DNA from: Flammula alnicola
Taxonomy: Eukaryota > Basidiomycota > Agaricomycetes > Agaricales > Strophariaceae
Assembly (NCBI GenBank): GCA_015499995.1
Contig: JADNRV010000135.1
Coordinates: forward strand, 1-64,000
Length of the DNA: 64,000 nucleotides
Direction: 5' to 3'
Part shown: in pieces, positions 35,106 through 46,024 of the stretch
Layout: every line of letters starts with the position of its first letter
Position numbering within the stretch: position 1 is the stretch's first letter
Made by a program: the position numbers and the translations under genes
The notes under the pieces: model-generated
The model's database searches: none
Told to the model about the DNA's origin: nothing
The model's input: the letters and a program-made list of their open reading frames with translations, nothing else

Positions 35106-35785
35106 TTAGGCCTTCGCAGCACTAGCTGTGGCCTTTGCGTCCTCGGCGGCAGCGACAGCAGGGTTGACCTTCTTTCCATCCTTCCATCGGACACGTGGGG
35201 GAGGAGCACGGTTGCGACGACCCTCACGAGAGCGAACACGGACGACTTAAATATAAAATGTCAGAGGCCGGGGTTAGGGCGAAGGGGAGGGGACTGACCA
35301 TGTGAGTGAATGGCGCATGATACGCAGTATGCGATTTTGATGTACAATTTGGGGATAACATATTCTAAGAAATAGCAGGATGTTAATAAAACAGGGAGTG
35401 AGACAAGTTCAAGGAAGACGCACCAGGGTAGACGCTGGCCTCGCTGATATCACGGACAGCAGCACTCTCGACCATGTTCCTCACTGTGAACCTCTTGATG
35501 GCCTTATCCTTTGCGACGCAGCGAGAGCAGTTCGAGCAGCGCATGAAGGTGACATGGCCACGTCCCTTCTTGTTGCGGCCGCCATTTCTTCTTTTCTTGG
35601 TCTAGAAAACGCAGAAGAGACAAAAGCAGATCAGCATCCATCCACCGATATTGGCACAAGTATCCACACGACATCCAAAACTCGCATCGCGCATCCATCT
35701 CAATTTCGCCATAAAACGGTGTAAACTTCATAGAGGTGATACGGAAGATGCGCCGGAGTGCCTTTGCGTTGAGAAAACTCACCAT
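35106..35785 (-). CDS. RPS26: 40S ribosomal protein eS26
   Basis: Four exons (35785-35783, 35601-35424, 35364-35299, 35245-35106) join in phase to 128 residues, close to the usual 115-120 plus a short Ala-rich tail. Exon 1 is only the ATG codon, directly followed by GTGAGT. The protein reads [18 protein letters not shown], then zinc-ligand cysteines 'CSNCSRC', '[10 protein letters not shown]'-like block (here [17 protein letters not shown]), '[22 protein letters not shown]' and 'PPPRVRW'. It is part of the small subunit at the mRNA exit channel. Assignment is certain from the diagnostic motifs. Confidence 0.95.
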
Positions 35786-36248
35786 TTTGATTGTCGGTGT
35801 CGAGAGGCGATGTGTTGGACGACGACGAGACGGTTTGCCAATGTGCTTGCGGCTCGATGCAGCGGTTCCCACACACCGGCCGGGCGTTCGGCAACCGGCC
35901 CTTGTTGCATCAATAATTTATTTTAGGAACAAACGCGCCAGGCGAAGTCGGGCAACCATGAACAATGGCCAAAACTGTAACTCATTGTCTAGTAGAGCAA
36001 CCATTCCATCGGTTTTGCTTTTGTTCTCCCTCCTATAAAGCCCTACAAACGCTACAAAATGCTAAAACCCGTCGACGGCCCAGCAGGCTCCTGTTCCTCT
36101 TTCTCAACCTCCCTTCCATCTTCAAGTTAGACTTCTGGAGCCCGGCGCTCGTTTCTTGGTTCATTCTCTCCTGATTTTTCTAACTTAACTGTTCACGACT
36201 TTCGGCGGGACATATTTTGACGACTTGCAGGACAAATTAAAATCTATC
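35786..36248. other. Divergent promoter region, eS26 and secreted-protein gene
   Basis: No gene supported. Contains T/C-rich segments near 36010-36160 typical of fungal promoters and 5' leaders. Confidence 0.4.
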
Positions 36249-37274
36249 ATGCATTTCACTCTTTCTATCACTTTCGCTATTTGCGCTTCGACCTTGGTTC
36301 GCTCTTTACCAGTTGTGCTACTCGCGAGTTCAGACCTCTTGAAGAACGGCCAGGATGCCCAGGCACTGAACGCAGAATGGAAGAGTCTGACGGCCACGTC
36401 TCCGTGTGGTAGTGAGTGGACGTGATTTTTTGCTCTTCTTGAGCAGTCTTTAACAAAAGCGTTGCGCTGTTTCTCTATATAGATTTCACTACAGCATGTG
36501 TCGAAAATTCGATTGCTAAATGTGAAAATGACACATGGAATACCTCAGCTGGCGCCTGCTCGAAAAGTCAACAATGTTTCGCCCTTCCTAGTGTCACATC
36601 AGGAGGAACGGTATGGTGGCATTCTCTGCACCTTAAGCTGTTCGTGTGTTGATAACATCTTTTAACAGACTATCGCTTGTACCAGCGAAAGGAACGCTCT
36701 CTCGATCATAAACTCTACAGGAGCTACAGGAGACATAACGGGTACGAATACTACAAATTCTGCCAGCAACTCTCCACAATCAGCCACTCGGTCGCGTACT
36801 TCAGAGACTTCGATGACTGCTGCGCACAGTGCCAAGTCTGCCTCGGCCACTGCCCCAGAGCGTGTCACCGTCACTGTTACCGTAACTCCTGTGGAAACAC
36901 CCCTCCCTTTGACTATCAACACTGTTTCTCCTGAAGAGGCGTCGAGCATCCTCTCCAGCATCTTGGCACAGGGCCAACCCACCTCATCCTCAGCAGCTTC
37001 AGCTTCAGCGGCACCCGCCACTATATCGCAGACCTTGGCCTCCTCGGCCCCAACGCCAGCCACCGGTACCCCAGGAAGTATTATCACCTTGGTAGCTGCC
37101 ACGGCTACTGGTTCTATTGTCGCGTCCGCCTCCGTCTCCGCCACTGGCATCCCAGGGAATATCATCACCCCAGTAGCAGCCACAGGCGCTGCGCCCGCAT
37201 CAACAACAGCTGCCCCTTCTACCGCAACTGGTGCTGCCGATACTTCCGGTGGATACGGCTATGGAGGATATTAA
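36249..37274 (+). CDS. Secreted Cys-containing protein with Ser/Thr/Ala-rich tail
   Basis: Three exons (36249-36411, 36483-36610, 36669-37274) join in phase to 298 residues. The signal peptide is MHFTLSITFAICASTLVRS. A small cysteine domain follows (about 20-110) with spaced Cys ('SPCG', 'TACVENSIAKC', 'GACSKSQQCFALP', 'IACTSE'), resembling in layout the Cys-rich heads of basidiomycete secreted proteins whose function is unknown. Residues 115-285 are a low-complexity Ser/Thr/Ala/Pro stretch with 'TVTVTVTP', expected to be heavily O-glycosylated. It ends 'GGYGYGGY' with no hydrophobic tail, so not GPI-anchored. Likely cell-wall or extracellular. An antisense open frame (36662-37183) is a composition shadow. 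Confidence 0.7.
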
Positions 37275-37697
37275 ATAAATCGGGTGATTCAATGACACCT
37301 TGACAACTTAGCGTACTCGCAACTCTTATCATTTACTCGCCCATTCTCTCACTCTCGATGTAGCACCTAGCCGCAATTAAATGCCATATTGTATCAATTA
37401 AATTCCAGTTTCTCCCAAAGGCCAAACCTTTCTCAGTTTGTTCCACCCCCAGTTTAAAGGTGAGTTGGTGTGTTAAAATAAAGGAGAATGCATACAGAAT
37501 CTATATGACTTAGCCGGCAATGAGGATTACAATATGAGTACCTACACGATAGGGAGGTTGTGCAAAAATCCGGAAGTCTAGTCTACTCGGATACCAATAC
37601 AATGTTACAACCATGACGCCTCCTAGATAGCCCAATTGACAAGAGTTAGTTGAATCAACAGACAAAGTACCGAAATCATACCTCAAATATACCAGGC
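37275..37697. other. Intergenic, no gene supported
   Basis: Converging 3' ends of the flanking genes; no coding frame with family features. Confidence 0.5.
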
Positions 37698-38389
37698 TCA
37701 CTCCAATTCCACAACGTTCAGTTCACCTGTCTTTAACATCAACAGGAAATCGTCTAGTATCATCCTATGGTGCCGATCGCTGCCCTCGAATTGCATCACA
37801 GCGCTCCACCCCTTTTGGTTGAAGGTGACTTCTAACACTTCCCAGAGGTCCTCGCCATTCAAAGGGATGAATTTCTTGCCGACGAGTTTAGGTGGGTTGT
37901 CTTCATATGCGGTCAGTTCCTCCGAAGTAATGCTGTGCATGCATGGAAGGGTTTCGCTGTGGTATTTACTGAGAGTTGTGCCGCCAATTACTGAGTTTGG
38001 TTGGTGTGTAGAGGGTGGAGAGTCGGATGGCAGCCTGTAAAGTTTATGTAGATTGTGAGTATGCTGACCTTTGTGACAAGATCGGGCTTTGCTTACTTGG
38101 ATGTGAACTGAGCGTCATCGAGCTTGTCAATGTTCAGAGGGTCCATTGTAGAAATGCAGACAAAAGTATTGAAGAGGTGGGTCGTAAAATCGTATGTGTG
38201 GAGGAGTCGACTGGCGTCGAGACTATATACCTTGACTTGCGAGCCTTCGCGGAGCTCCTGGGCCTATAAGACGCCTCCCATAGCAGTCAAGTTAGTCCAG
38301 GCGGCAAAGTATATGATCGTATCGTAAAGCGTCATCGAACGTCGTCCAGGCAAGGCTGGAGCTCGTCGTGAAGCGATGCAGATCTGGGC
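37698..38389 (-). CDS. Orphan protein (5' end unresolved)
   Basis: Three minus-strand exons join in phase: 38389-38341, 38263-38097 and 38034-37698, ending at TGA. The readable part is about 184 residues: 'ELREGSQVKVYSLDASRLLHTY', 'FVCISTMDPLNIDKLDD', a Ser/Pro/Thr linker, 'GKKFIPLNGEDLWEVLEVTF' and a C-terminal 'GELNVVELE'. The first exon begins at an acceptor (CTGAAG) preceded by a stop in frame, so at least one more 5' exon with the start codon lies to the right and I could not place it. Family not recognised. The joins and residue composition favour a genuine gene. Confidence 0.5.
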
Positions 38390-38677
38390 CTTCAGCCCAT
38401 GATGGCTATTCCCGGATGGCAGATTACGAAGGAACTAATAGTAAAGATCTGAAAGTAATAGTATTAAACTAATGGTACAGCACGACGAAACACAGGAAAA
38501 CTACAATACCAACGACTATGAAAGAAATTGAGACCGGTCAAGATACGAAGGAGGTGTTCTGAGAATATTATTCTGAAAGGACTGTTAGGGGACACGGAAC
38601 CCCGAGTGAAGGGCATGGTATAAATCACGATGGAGGGAATCGACGAGCGAGGGTGGATGATGCTTGTCTACATAAAT

Positions 38678-40161
38678 TTACTCATCGAGTTCGTCATCCT
38701 CGTCGTCTTCAACGACCTCCTTGCTCTTCTTTGCCTTGGAGGAGACTGGCTTGGCTTTCTTCGAGGGTGGTTTGGCAGCGGCGGTCTTCGCAGGGGCACG
38801 CTAAAACAAGAAGATTAGTGAACACGCTTTGAGAAAAACGATCAAACATACTTTGCGCTTCTTGCTGCTGCCCTCGTCTGCATCATCAGCTGCATCGTCA
38901 GCAGCGCCGTCAGCCATCTCCGCATCCTCGTCCTAGATGTCAATTCTGTTAGTATGCGCTGTTTGGAATGATCGGGTAGAGAACACACCTTCTTCTTGGG
39001 TGCGGCTTTTTTCTTGGGCTCAGCTTTAGCCTTAGGCTCAGCTTTGGCTTTGGGCTCGGCTTTAGCCTTAGGTTCAGCTTTAGCCTTAGGTTCAGCTTTA
39101 GCCTTCGAGGCGGGCTTCTTAGCAGGAGCCTTCTTTTTGGGCTTCTCTTCGACTTCCTCTTCCTCTTCATCGGAGTCTGCAGGAACTTCGTCGAGTTCCT
39201 TGGTAAAGTCTTCTCCAGACTCATCATCTTCCACCTGCAATGCGAAACACGACAGACATAAGAATCAAAATCTGGAACGGAATTGCGAACTTCAAACCTT
39301 TTTCTTCTTGGGTGCGCGTTTCTTAGGTGCAGCCTTCTCCTTGGGTTCTGCGGCTTTCTTTGCGGGGGCTTTCTTCTTTGGTTTCTCCTCGTCATCACCT
39401 GCCTCTTTGGGGGCAGCCTTCTGTAAGCAATTAATTCAGTTGTAAACACCTGGTAAATCAAGATATCATAAGACTGAACAAACCTTGGATGTGCTAGCCC
39501 TCTTCTTCGGCTCCTCAGGTGCTTCGCCGTCAGACTCGGCGGCGGCGGCCTTCTTCTTCGCAGGAGCCTTCTTTGCCGCTTTTTTGGGTTTTTCTTCGTC
39601 CTCTTCACCTTCTGGCTTTCTAGCACTCTCGGGAATGTCCTCGTCGGCGACCTCGCCAACTTCCCATGCCTTAGTAACTCGGGCCTGGTCCTCAGGTTTA
39701 AGGTCCTCGAAGCCATCGAGTTCAGATGCTTCCTCGAAGTTCTTTTTCACGTTTTCGATGATTTTTTTGGTTACACATCCCCAATGCCTCCAGAAGCTAG
39801 TAGAGCATGGTTATTAGTACATTTCCTTCAAAAAGGTGTAATTTTTGGGAGTGTGCTCACAAGCTGGTGTGCCCCTGTAAATCAGCGAGCGTTCCGAATC
39901 TGAGTTCGCCTTTGCCAATGGGAGTGCCTAGAGAACATCGAATGAGAAAAATCATAGAGAATTGGTAAGAGTTCTCAAACTCACCGCTGCATGGTTTGGG
40001 CCCTGTAAATCAGTCAAGGACGAAAGAACAACAAAAGAATCGCGAGAACAACGTCAGCTGCTGTTGATAAAGGAGATGGAGAATAAAATAATCTGACCTT
40101 TGCATTTGGCTCTGGAGGATGAAGCATACTCGAGACGATAACCTGTTGTTTTTTCAGCCAT
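38678..40161 (-). CDS. PARP-type zinc-finger protein with linker-histone-like tail
   Basis: Minus-strand gene of at least eight exons, about 340 residues, from ATG 40161 to TAA at 38678-38680. Residues 1-65 form a PARP-type zinc finger: 'YRLEYASSSRAKCKGPKPCSGTPI', 'GELRFG', 'HTSFFWRHWGCVT', with ligands Cys-x-x-x-x-Cys and His-x-x-Cys. In PARP1 and DNA ligase III this fold binds DNA breaks. A short acidic helix region follows (about 70-110). The rest alternates Lys/Ala/Pro blocks of AKKAPAKK type with acidic blocks (DSDEEEEEVEE) and contains five tandem KAEPKA hexapeptides (18-bp DNA repeats, about 39020-39110). No catalytic domain. It is probably a chromatin protein; that role is inference from the two regions. 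Confidence 0.8.
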
Positions 40162-41044
40162 TGTGGTGGGGAGGAAGAAAGGGGAGGGAAGGAAAGGAGG
40201 GAGAAATTGAGACGCGACTTGACTAAAGTTGAACTAATCAACCTGCTGCCTTTGAAAGTCCGCTGGCACAACGCATTGACCACCATCATGGCTTCCACAC
40301 GACATCTGACCAACGACAACAATGGCTGTGTTTGTTCGAGACCGATAAGCCTGATTTCCGTCTATTATCGATACACCGCTGGTTATCTAGAGCGAGGCAC
40401 GCTTGAGTCATGAACATGCTATTTTCAGGTGAGCCTTTGTCTGCCAGCTCATGTTTGCCACATCAATACAGCTGAGTAGTGCTGACCATAGCACATCACA
40501 ATAGCGATCCTTTCAGGAACGCCCAAAGCCTCTCCGATCCCACCAGGCTTGCATGTCGACACTAGTATGCTAGACTTGAAGATGCAGACGATTATGTCGA
40601 TGCCAACAACACCTGCATTAGGGTTAAGGTCATCTTGATGCCTCTTCGCCGACGCCGAGCGATAGATTTTGCTCATAACTTCTCAGCAGGCCCGTCGTAT
40701 CGATTGACTGGGACTTGGCTTTCCCCAATACCTAGTTCCCCGACAAGTGGGCCGTAGGTCCATGAGCTGGCAGATCAAGTATCGGCAAGATCGTACCTTT
40801 GACGTTTGTCACGTACGTTGGAGATATTTGAGGTCGCAGGCCGTCGGTACGAATGGCGGGCCCTTCGAGGGAGAAAGCGCTGGTGTGTATGACTTAATTC
40901 CATGGGTCTGTTTGCTTTACTGGATTTAAAAATTACCGGAATAGCTGACACTGCGTTTATTAACGGCAAATGAAGAGAAAGGCTTGATATCTGTGTATGT
41001 ACAGAGGGCAGAGGCAGGCAACACTATTTCTTGATGTGGGCGGG

Positions 41045-41320
41045 CTCTAACCGATTTCGAACTCAAGGTTGAAGCTGAATATGACGCCCGTTACATCCAG
41101 TGTCGACCATGGATGAGTGCAAGAACGAGCTACCTGTACCTACTAGTAAAAATGTCACACGACCTGTGGCGCGTGCTTACATGTTTATTAAAGCAATGTC
41201 GATCAATAATGTCAACAAGCGAAGTGAAAGTTCTAACTCTATAACTTTTCCAGACAGTCTGTGGCCTGTCTCCCGATTTCTGCGTTGTCTCTGCTTCCGT
41301 CCGCGAAAACAGGTATCTCA
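41045..41320 (+). pseudogene. Decayed duplicate of a HIR1/HIRA exon segment
   Basis: Compared by eye with 48545-48840 in this window: 'TCTAACCGATTTCGAACTCA' corresponds to 'TCTAACGGATTCGAATTGAA', 'AAGGTTGAAGCTGAATATGA' to 'AAGGTTGATGCCAACTTTGA', 'GTGCAAGAACGAGCTACCTG' to 'GTGCAAGAACGCGCTACTTG', and 'GTCTCTGCTTCCGTCCGCGA' to 'GTCTCCGCTTCCGTCCGCGA'. Frames are broken and the intervening part is rearranged, so this is a non-functional partial copy. Confidence 0.7.
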
Positions 41321-41599
41321 GCATTGCTCAATCCGGCAGACCGACCTTTCTTCTTTCCCATTTCTCTCAGCAAGCTCTCGTATTGTTTTGGCCTTGGCAT
41401 ATATATATTTGTCTTTGCGGTGAAGTAGAGATCTTCTCTGACAATTTTCTTTGGCGCAGGGCAAGGGCTCAATGACCGGCAATTGCTCTGTCTGCTTCTC
41501 GACACCACGGCGTTTGCATTGCGCCGCTTATAGAATGTACCTGTACGTACGCCTATTCGCAAGATGGCGAAATTGCCAAAAGGCATCTCAGCACACACG

Positions 41600-42072
41600 A
41601 CACTGCCCCAGCTACATAAAACGCATCGCAAACGAGTCCTCGAGGACGCGATCCATCGCTTCCTCCTCCTCGCGCGGAAACGCGTCACCGCATGAAGGGA
41701 AGAAGGCCATAAAATGTTCCGAGAAGACAACGAGAGGGATTACGCCTGCATCGCGTACTTCACTGCTGCTGAACTCGCAGCTGCCTTGATCACCTTTGAT
41801 AGCGCGTCTGGAGGGGCTTACTCGTCCCACATCGAAGGCACGCGCAAAGAATTGGTCCTCTGCCTCGGCAATGGCGCCAAGATGGCTCTTGGATTTAAAC
41901 AGTACAAGAGGGCTCTCTGTTTGGCGACCGCGGCGGTCGAAGCTGCTCAATCATTGCCGACACATAATAGCCCAGACGCTGTTGATGAAAATATCACCGC
42001 AAAGAACCGTCGAAGGGTAGAGAGCTCAGGCTGGGCTTTCTCTTTTTTAATCTTTATTCCTGAATACGGATG
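41600..42072 (+). pseudogene. Broken helical-repeat (TPR-like) fragment
   Basis: The frame at 41714-42072 contains 'LVLCLGNGAKMALGFKQYKRALCLATAAVEAA', which looks like a pair of TPR-type helices. The likely upstream continuation (THRKRVLEDAIHRFLLLARKRVTA, about 41620-41695) is in a different frame and ends in a stop, with no splice site that repairs it. No ATG-started gene results. I treat it as a fragment; an undetected intron is possible. Confidence 0.4.
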
Positions 42073-42612
42073 ACGGCACCCATCCCATTAACCGACAACG
42101 CACTCAAGACAAAGGAAAACACCTCTCCGTTTCGGCTTGCCGCATCTTGTGCATGGCAATTGCCAACAGGATAGGTTTTACTTGCCACGATAAGCGAGGC
42201 ACAATGAATCACATTGTTTCATATAATTTTAATTTCATGATCATTGATTTTTCATTGTACAAAGGGACTGCAAAGTGTCTATATGCAATCACTAAACGGT
42301 TTTGCCAGATATGCCTCTAGATCTGCAGACGAAGAGGAACGGATAGCGTCGCAAATAGGATGGGGAGCAATGCCGACCGAATTCTTGTCATATGAATCAA
42401 CCAATTTCCCCCAAAGTAGCTCGTTAGAAGCAAGTTTGTATTGGTAAGGTGCGCGTCGAGTATGGACGGATATTTCATATGTATAACAGAAGATGAAGGG
42501 GAACAGTGTTGTACTGTTTACGTAAAGCACGCAAAAGAATTGAGAATGAGATACAAATTTAAAGTCATGGGTTCTACTGAGTTGGGGATCAAGATGCGCC
42601 GATGACAGTCCT

Positions 42613-45123
42613 CTAATGAGCAAATCTGAAGTCGAGACGCCTGTTACCGACGTCTTTGGTTGTTGCCAAGTATTCGCTCTTTTGCTGTTGCAAGAACAGT
42701 TGTCAATGGCAGAAGGAGGAAAAGGCAGAATTGGTGACGAACCTCGGAAGTCATGGCGTCCCAAATCTTGGCCTTTGATCTGTTTCGCCAGAGGTAGTAC
42801 GCTTTTGTACCAGGGTACAAGATGACGACATTGAACAAGCAGATACCAAGCAAGTAGCTGTTACCCCGACGATCTGAGGGCGAAAATATATGAGTGTTAA
42901 TGGCAAGATTTGATGTATGGAAAGCAACGTACACATCGGGGCATCATCTTTACGATAGATTTGTGATGAGACAATGGAAGATGCCTGGACGAACCTGAGG
43001 CAAGGCATCAGCAGGAATTTGGGACGAGGAGCAAGGTACTACCGTACATGTTGTAGACTGATGCACTGACAGTCCGAGTTGCGACAGCACCCGCGTTGCG
43101 AGAGCACCATCCGACTTGAACAGGGTGAGAGTATGGTGTCATGATAAGTAGAGTGGATAGTGCCTGTAGCGCAAAGAGAATGGATATGAGATCAAGCACA
43201 ACAAAGTGCAAGAATATAGAAGGACTGACGTAGAATATCCATGGATTTGGCTTGTTGGGGAGAGTGCGCAAGGCGACGAGGAAAGGGAGGAGCCAGATGT
43301 CTTCGGACATTGACACGATTGACCGGTCATTTACGCTCTCTGAGACCAGTGCAAGAACAACCATGGTGATCATACCACCAACTTGAGATGGGATAACGAG
43401 CAAGTTGGTGTTAACGGTGCTGAAGCTGTTGTCGGATACATCAGACATCCCCTGTAAAATGAGGGGTTGAATCGGTGCTTACCCAAGGTTGCGCAAGGAC
43501 AAAGTCAGATAGGTCCCTGGCGGGCTGGAAGGGATGCCAAAAAGGAGACCACTGAAAATGGACTTCATTGAGCAACTTTCAAGACAACGAATACATCTGG
43601 TACTCACATGATGTAGAGTGGCCATAAGTCGTAATCGCAGACAGCTTTGAACAACCTCTTGACAGATAAAGCTTCACGGTTGTGCATATCGCCCTAGAAT
43701 AGCGGTCATTGAAAAATTCTGATAATGACAAGCAAGCGGACCTTGGTAGGGTCATCACGAAGGACACGAGAGGTCGCAATATACTCTTCTCTCTCCGTAA
43801 ACCAACCTTTCGGTCGAAACCAGCTCTTCGTCTGAGTTGGCGAGGGTGGCATCCTGAAGAAGGTCGCGACTCCGACAACGAGGGTGATCAAACCTCTGAA
43901 AGGAAGAAAATAAGCATCCTGACCGTAAGAAATAGGAAAAAGAGTGGTTCTTACTCTATCAAGAACAGCCAGCTTTTGCATGTAGAGAATGATGAGTGAA
44001 AAGTTTCTGAGAATTCTGGTCGATCAACTCACCGCCAGCCAGCTTTGCCATGAACACCACGCATCTTCAGAACCCCGACGGCGATGAAACTAGCCACAAT
44101 ACTGCACACGTTCGAAGACAGCCAAAAGAGCGACAACCGGAACGGTAGCTCATGCTTCGTATAGAAGTCTATACGAAGATCATGAGAATGAAACCCAAGC
44201 TTCAAGGTCGAAGTACTTACAAGACATGTACAAAATCAAGTCGGGAATGAAGCCGCCCTGGATAAATCTGAGCATACCATCAGACGGAAATACATGTCGA
44301 CTAAACACATGGACTTGCCCAAGAAGAGCTCTGCACAACAAGAACGTCGGTCTCCCAGTAAGCCAGAATTGACACAGGGTCACGATCGACCATGCACACA
44401 TTTGCATCGGGATCCAGCGATCAGGGCCGAGCTGCCAATATAGGTACATCTGAGCAAAGTCTTGTGAGAGAGCAAGAAAAACACATACCCGCTTGGAAAC
44501 CAGCTGAGACGGTAACTCGGCACAGAGGAAGGTGAGGCGAAAGATGGTATTGCCCAGGTTGTAATCTAGGTTATCGTTCTTCAGATAGAGATACATAATT
44601 GGGCGGATGGGCTTACCATTAGTGGTCATTTTCAGGTCAGGAAGGAAGTTGTCGGTGTTCGCTTGACTCAGGTTACCACGATCCAAGTTCAGAGCCGAGA
44701 AGCTGATAGCGGCCCAGAGCATAACCTTCCAATCGATCTTCCTGACCAAGGCCTGTACGACGAGGTGGTAGTTCGCCAATGAGTGAGGAGATAAAAATGA
44801 CCGATGCTTACCCTCTCCTCTCTTGCGGTCCAGCGGATGTTGACGTCGAACCGGTGAATGTTCTCGTACTCCGGTTTTGGCCAGTAATGAGGAGCGAGGT
44901 CAGGGTCATCGTACACTGAACGACGGGTGGCGATGGCGTCCAGGTCCCTTGGCTTGTATAGATGGCGGCGGAAGAGGAAGTTGAAGAGCTTGAAACGTTC
45001 GGGCTCTGCGTCCACCAAATCATCGCCGGAGACTGACTTCGCGTCGATGTCGGGGCTCCCCTTGCCAATCGAGTAGTCGTCTGAGGAAGGAGACTGTCCT
45101 CGCTTGGGAGGAACGACGGACAT
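42613..45123 (-). CDS. MFS permease, Dal5/allantoate-type (anion:cation symporter family)
   Basis: Minus-strand gene with about ten introns, start ATG 45123, stop TAG at 42613-42615. The N-terminal ~110 residues are cytosolic. Membrane helix 1 begins at '[32 protein letters not shown]', the usual ACS-family opening. Further blocks are '[21 protein letters not shown]', '[22 protein letters not shown]', '[25 protein letters not shown]', '[18 protein letters not shown]' and '[23 protein letters not shown]'. It ends '[16 protein letters not shown]' and '[16 protein letters not shown]', the typical fungal Dal5-like C-terminus. Substrate (allantoate, nicotinate, dipeptides and others are used by relatives) cannot be read from sequence. 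Conserved blocks join in frame. Divergent from HIR1 across ~900 bases. Confidence 0.85.
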
Positions 45124-46024
45124 ATCGACAAAAGAAAATGTGGAGGTCGTCAGTGCCTTGAGTCGACCCTCGATTTCCTGCCGATTTTAAGTGCTGTGCA
45201 AAAGGTACAGTGCCTATTTGGCAGAGCACACCATTTTCTGGTCTCTTCACACAACCGTGCAAGATATAGTCCTTATCTGTCGTAATAAATTGTCTTCTGC
45301 CGGAGCTCCCTTGCTCTTGGAAGTACGAATATGGATATGATGCAGTGGGTCCTGAAGATGGCGCAACGTCTTCTATCGGGCAAGATTTCCCATAGGGTGT
45401 CCTCCAATTTAGATATTTTGTCGAATTGTAGGAACATCAGTGGCAATAGAGAGGAAAGAGGCCTTATACCAGTGCTCCAGGAATTCGATCCCAGATTTTC
45501 GAGTTCGTGTAGTTCCTCTAAAACTTGGGTGACTATATGCATCTCGCAGTTTAGCAATCACGCAATAAGGACCCGATAAAATGTCTGCTTCCAAGGAGTT
45601 CCAAGGAAATTCGAACCGGTGGATATATTGAGTGCAATAGCGCAATGTGACATGTGCGTAGACCACAAAGGTGTTGCGCGTAATTTCTCGATCAAATGGC
45701 GAGCTCCTGTCAGTCACGAAGAACACTCGGCGAGAGCACAGTAAGAATAACAGTAGCATGGTTGATGGGGTATGTCGTGTCGTGTATGGACAAAAGCAAG
45801 CGAGCTTCAAGTTCATGAAAAATATGACGGTCAGAGCTTGGGTCAGAGTTCAAGGAAAAGCAAGTTTACCAAAAGCGGCAATCTGATTTTCCAACTTCAA
45901 CCCCTTTGCCGACGCCGATCTAGTACCTTTCAAGGCACACTCATACTCTCTGCACTAATCATATTGTATATCTAGGACCAATAACTAATACTTGGCCGAC
46001 TTCGCGCCATCGGACCGACGCAAA
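45124..46024. other. Divergent intergenic region, MFS permease / HIR1
   Basis: No gene supported; open frames on either strand lack family features. Presumed promoters of both neighbours. Confidence 0.4.

Larger units (their letters stand above)
40162..42612. other. Relic-rich intergenic zone
   Basis: No intact gene. It holds a decayed HIRA-like segment (41045-41320) and a broken helical-repeat fragment (41600-42072), both listed separately. 40207-40990 shows only short frames without family features. 42073-42612 is A/T-rich and featureless. Confidence 0.5.

Noticed and set aside
36662..37183. 173-codon minus-strand frame
   Set aside because: Antisense to the Ser/Thr/Ala-rich exon of the secreted protein, whose three exons join in phase.
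38949..39716. 255-codon minus-strand frame
   Set aside because: Alternative frame of the Lys/Ala-rich exons of the PARP-type finger gene, reading through its introns as Arg/Pro-rich sequence.
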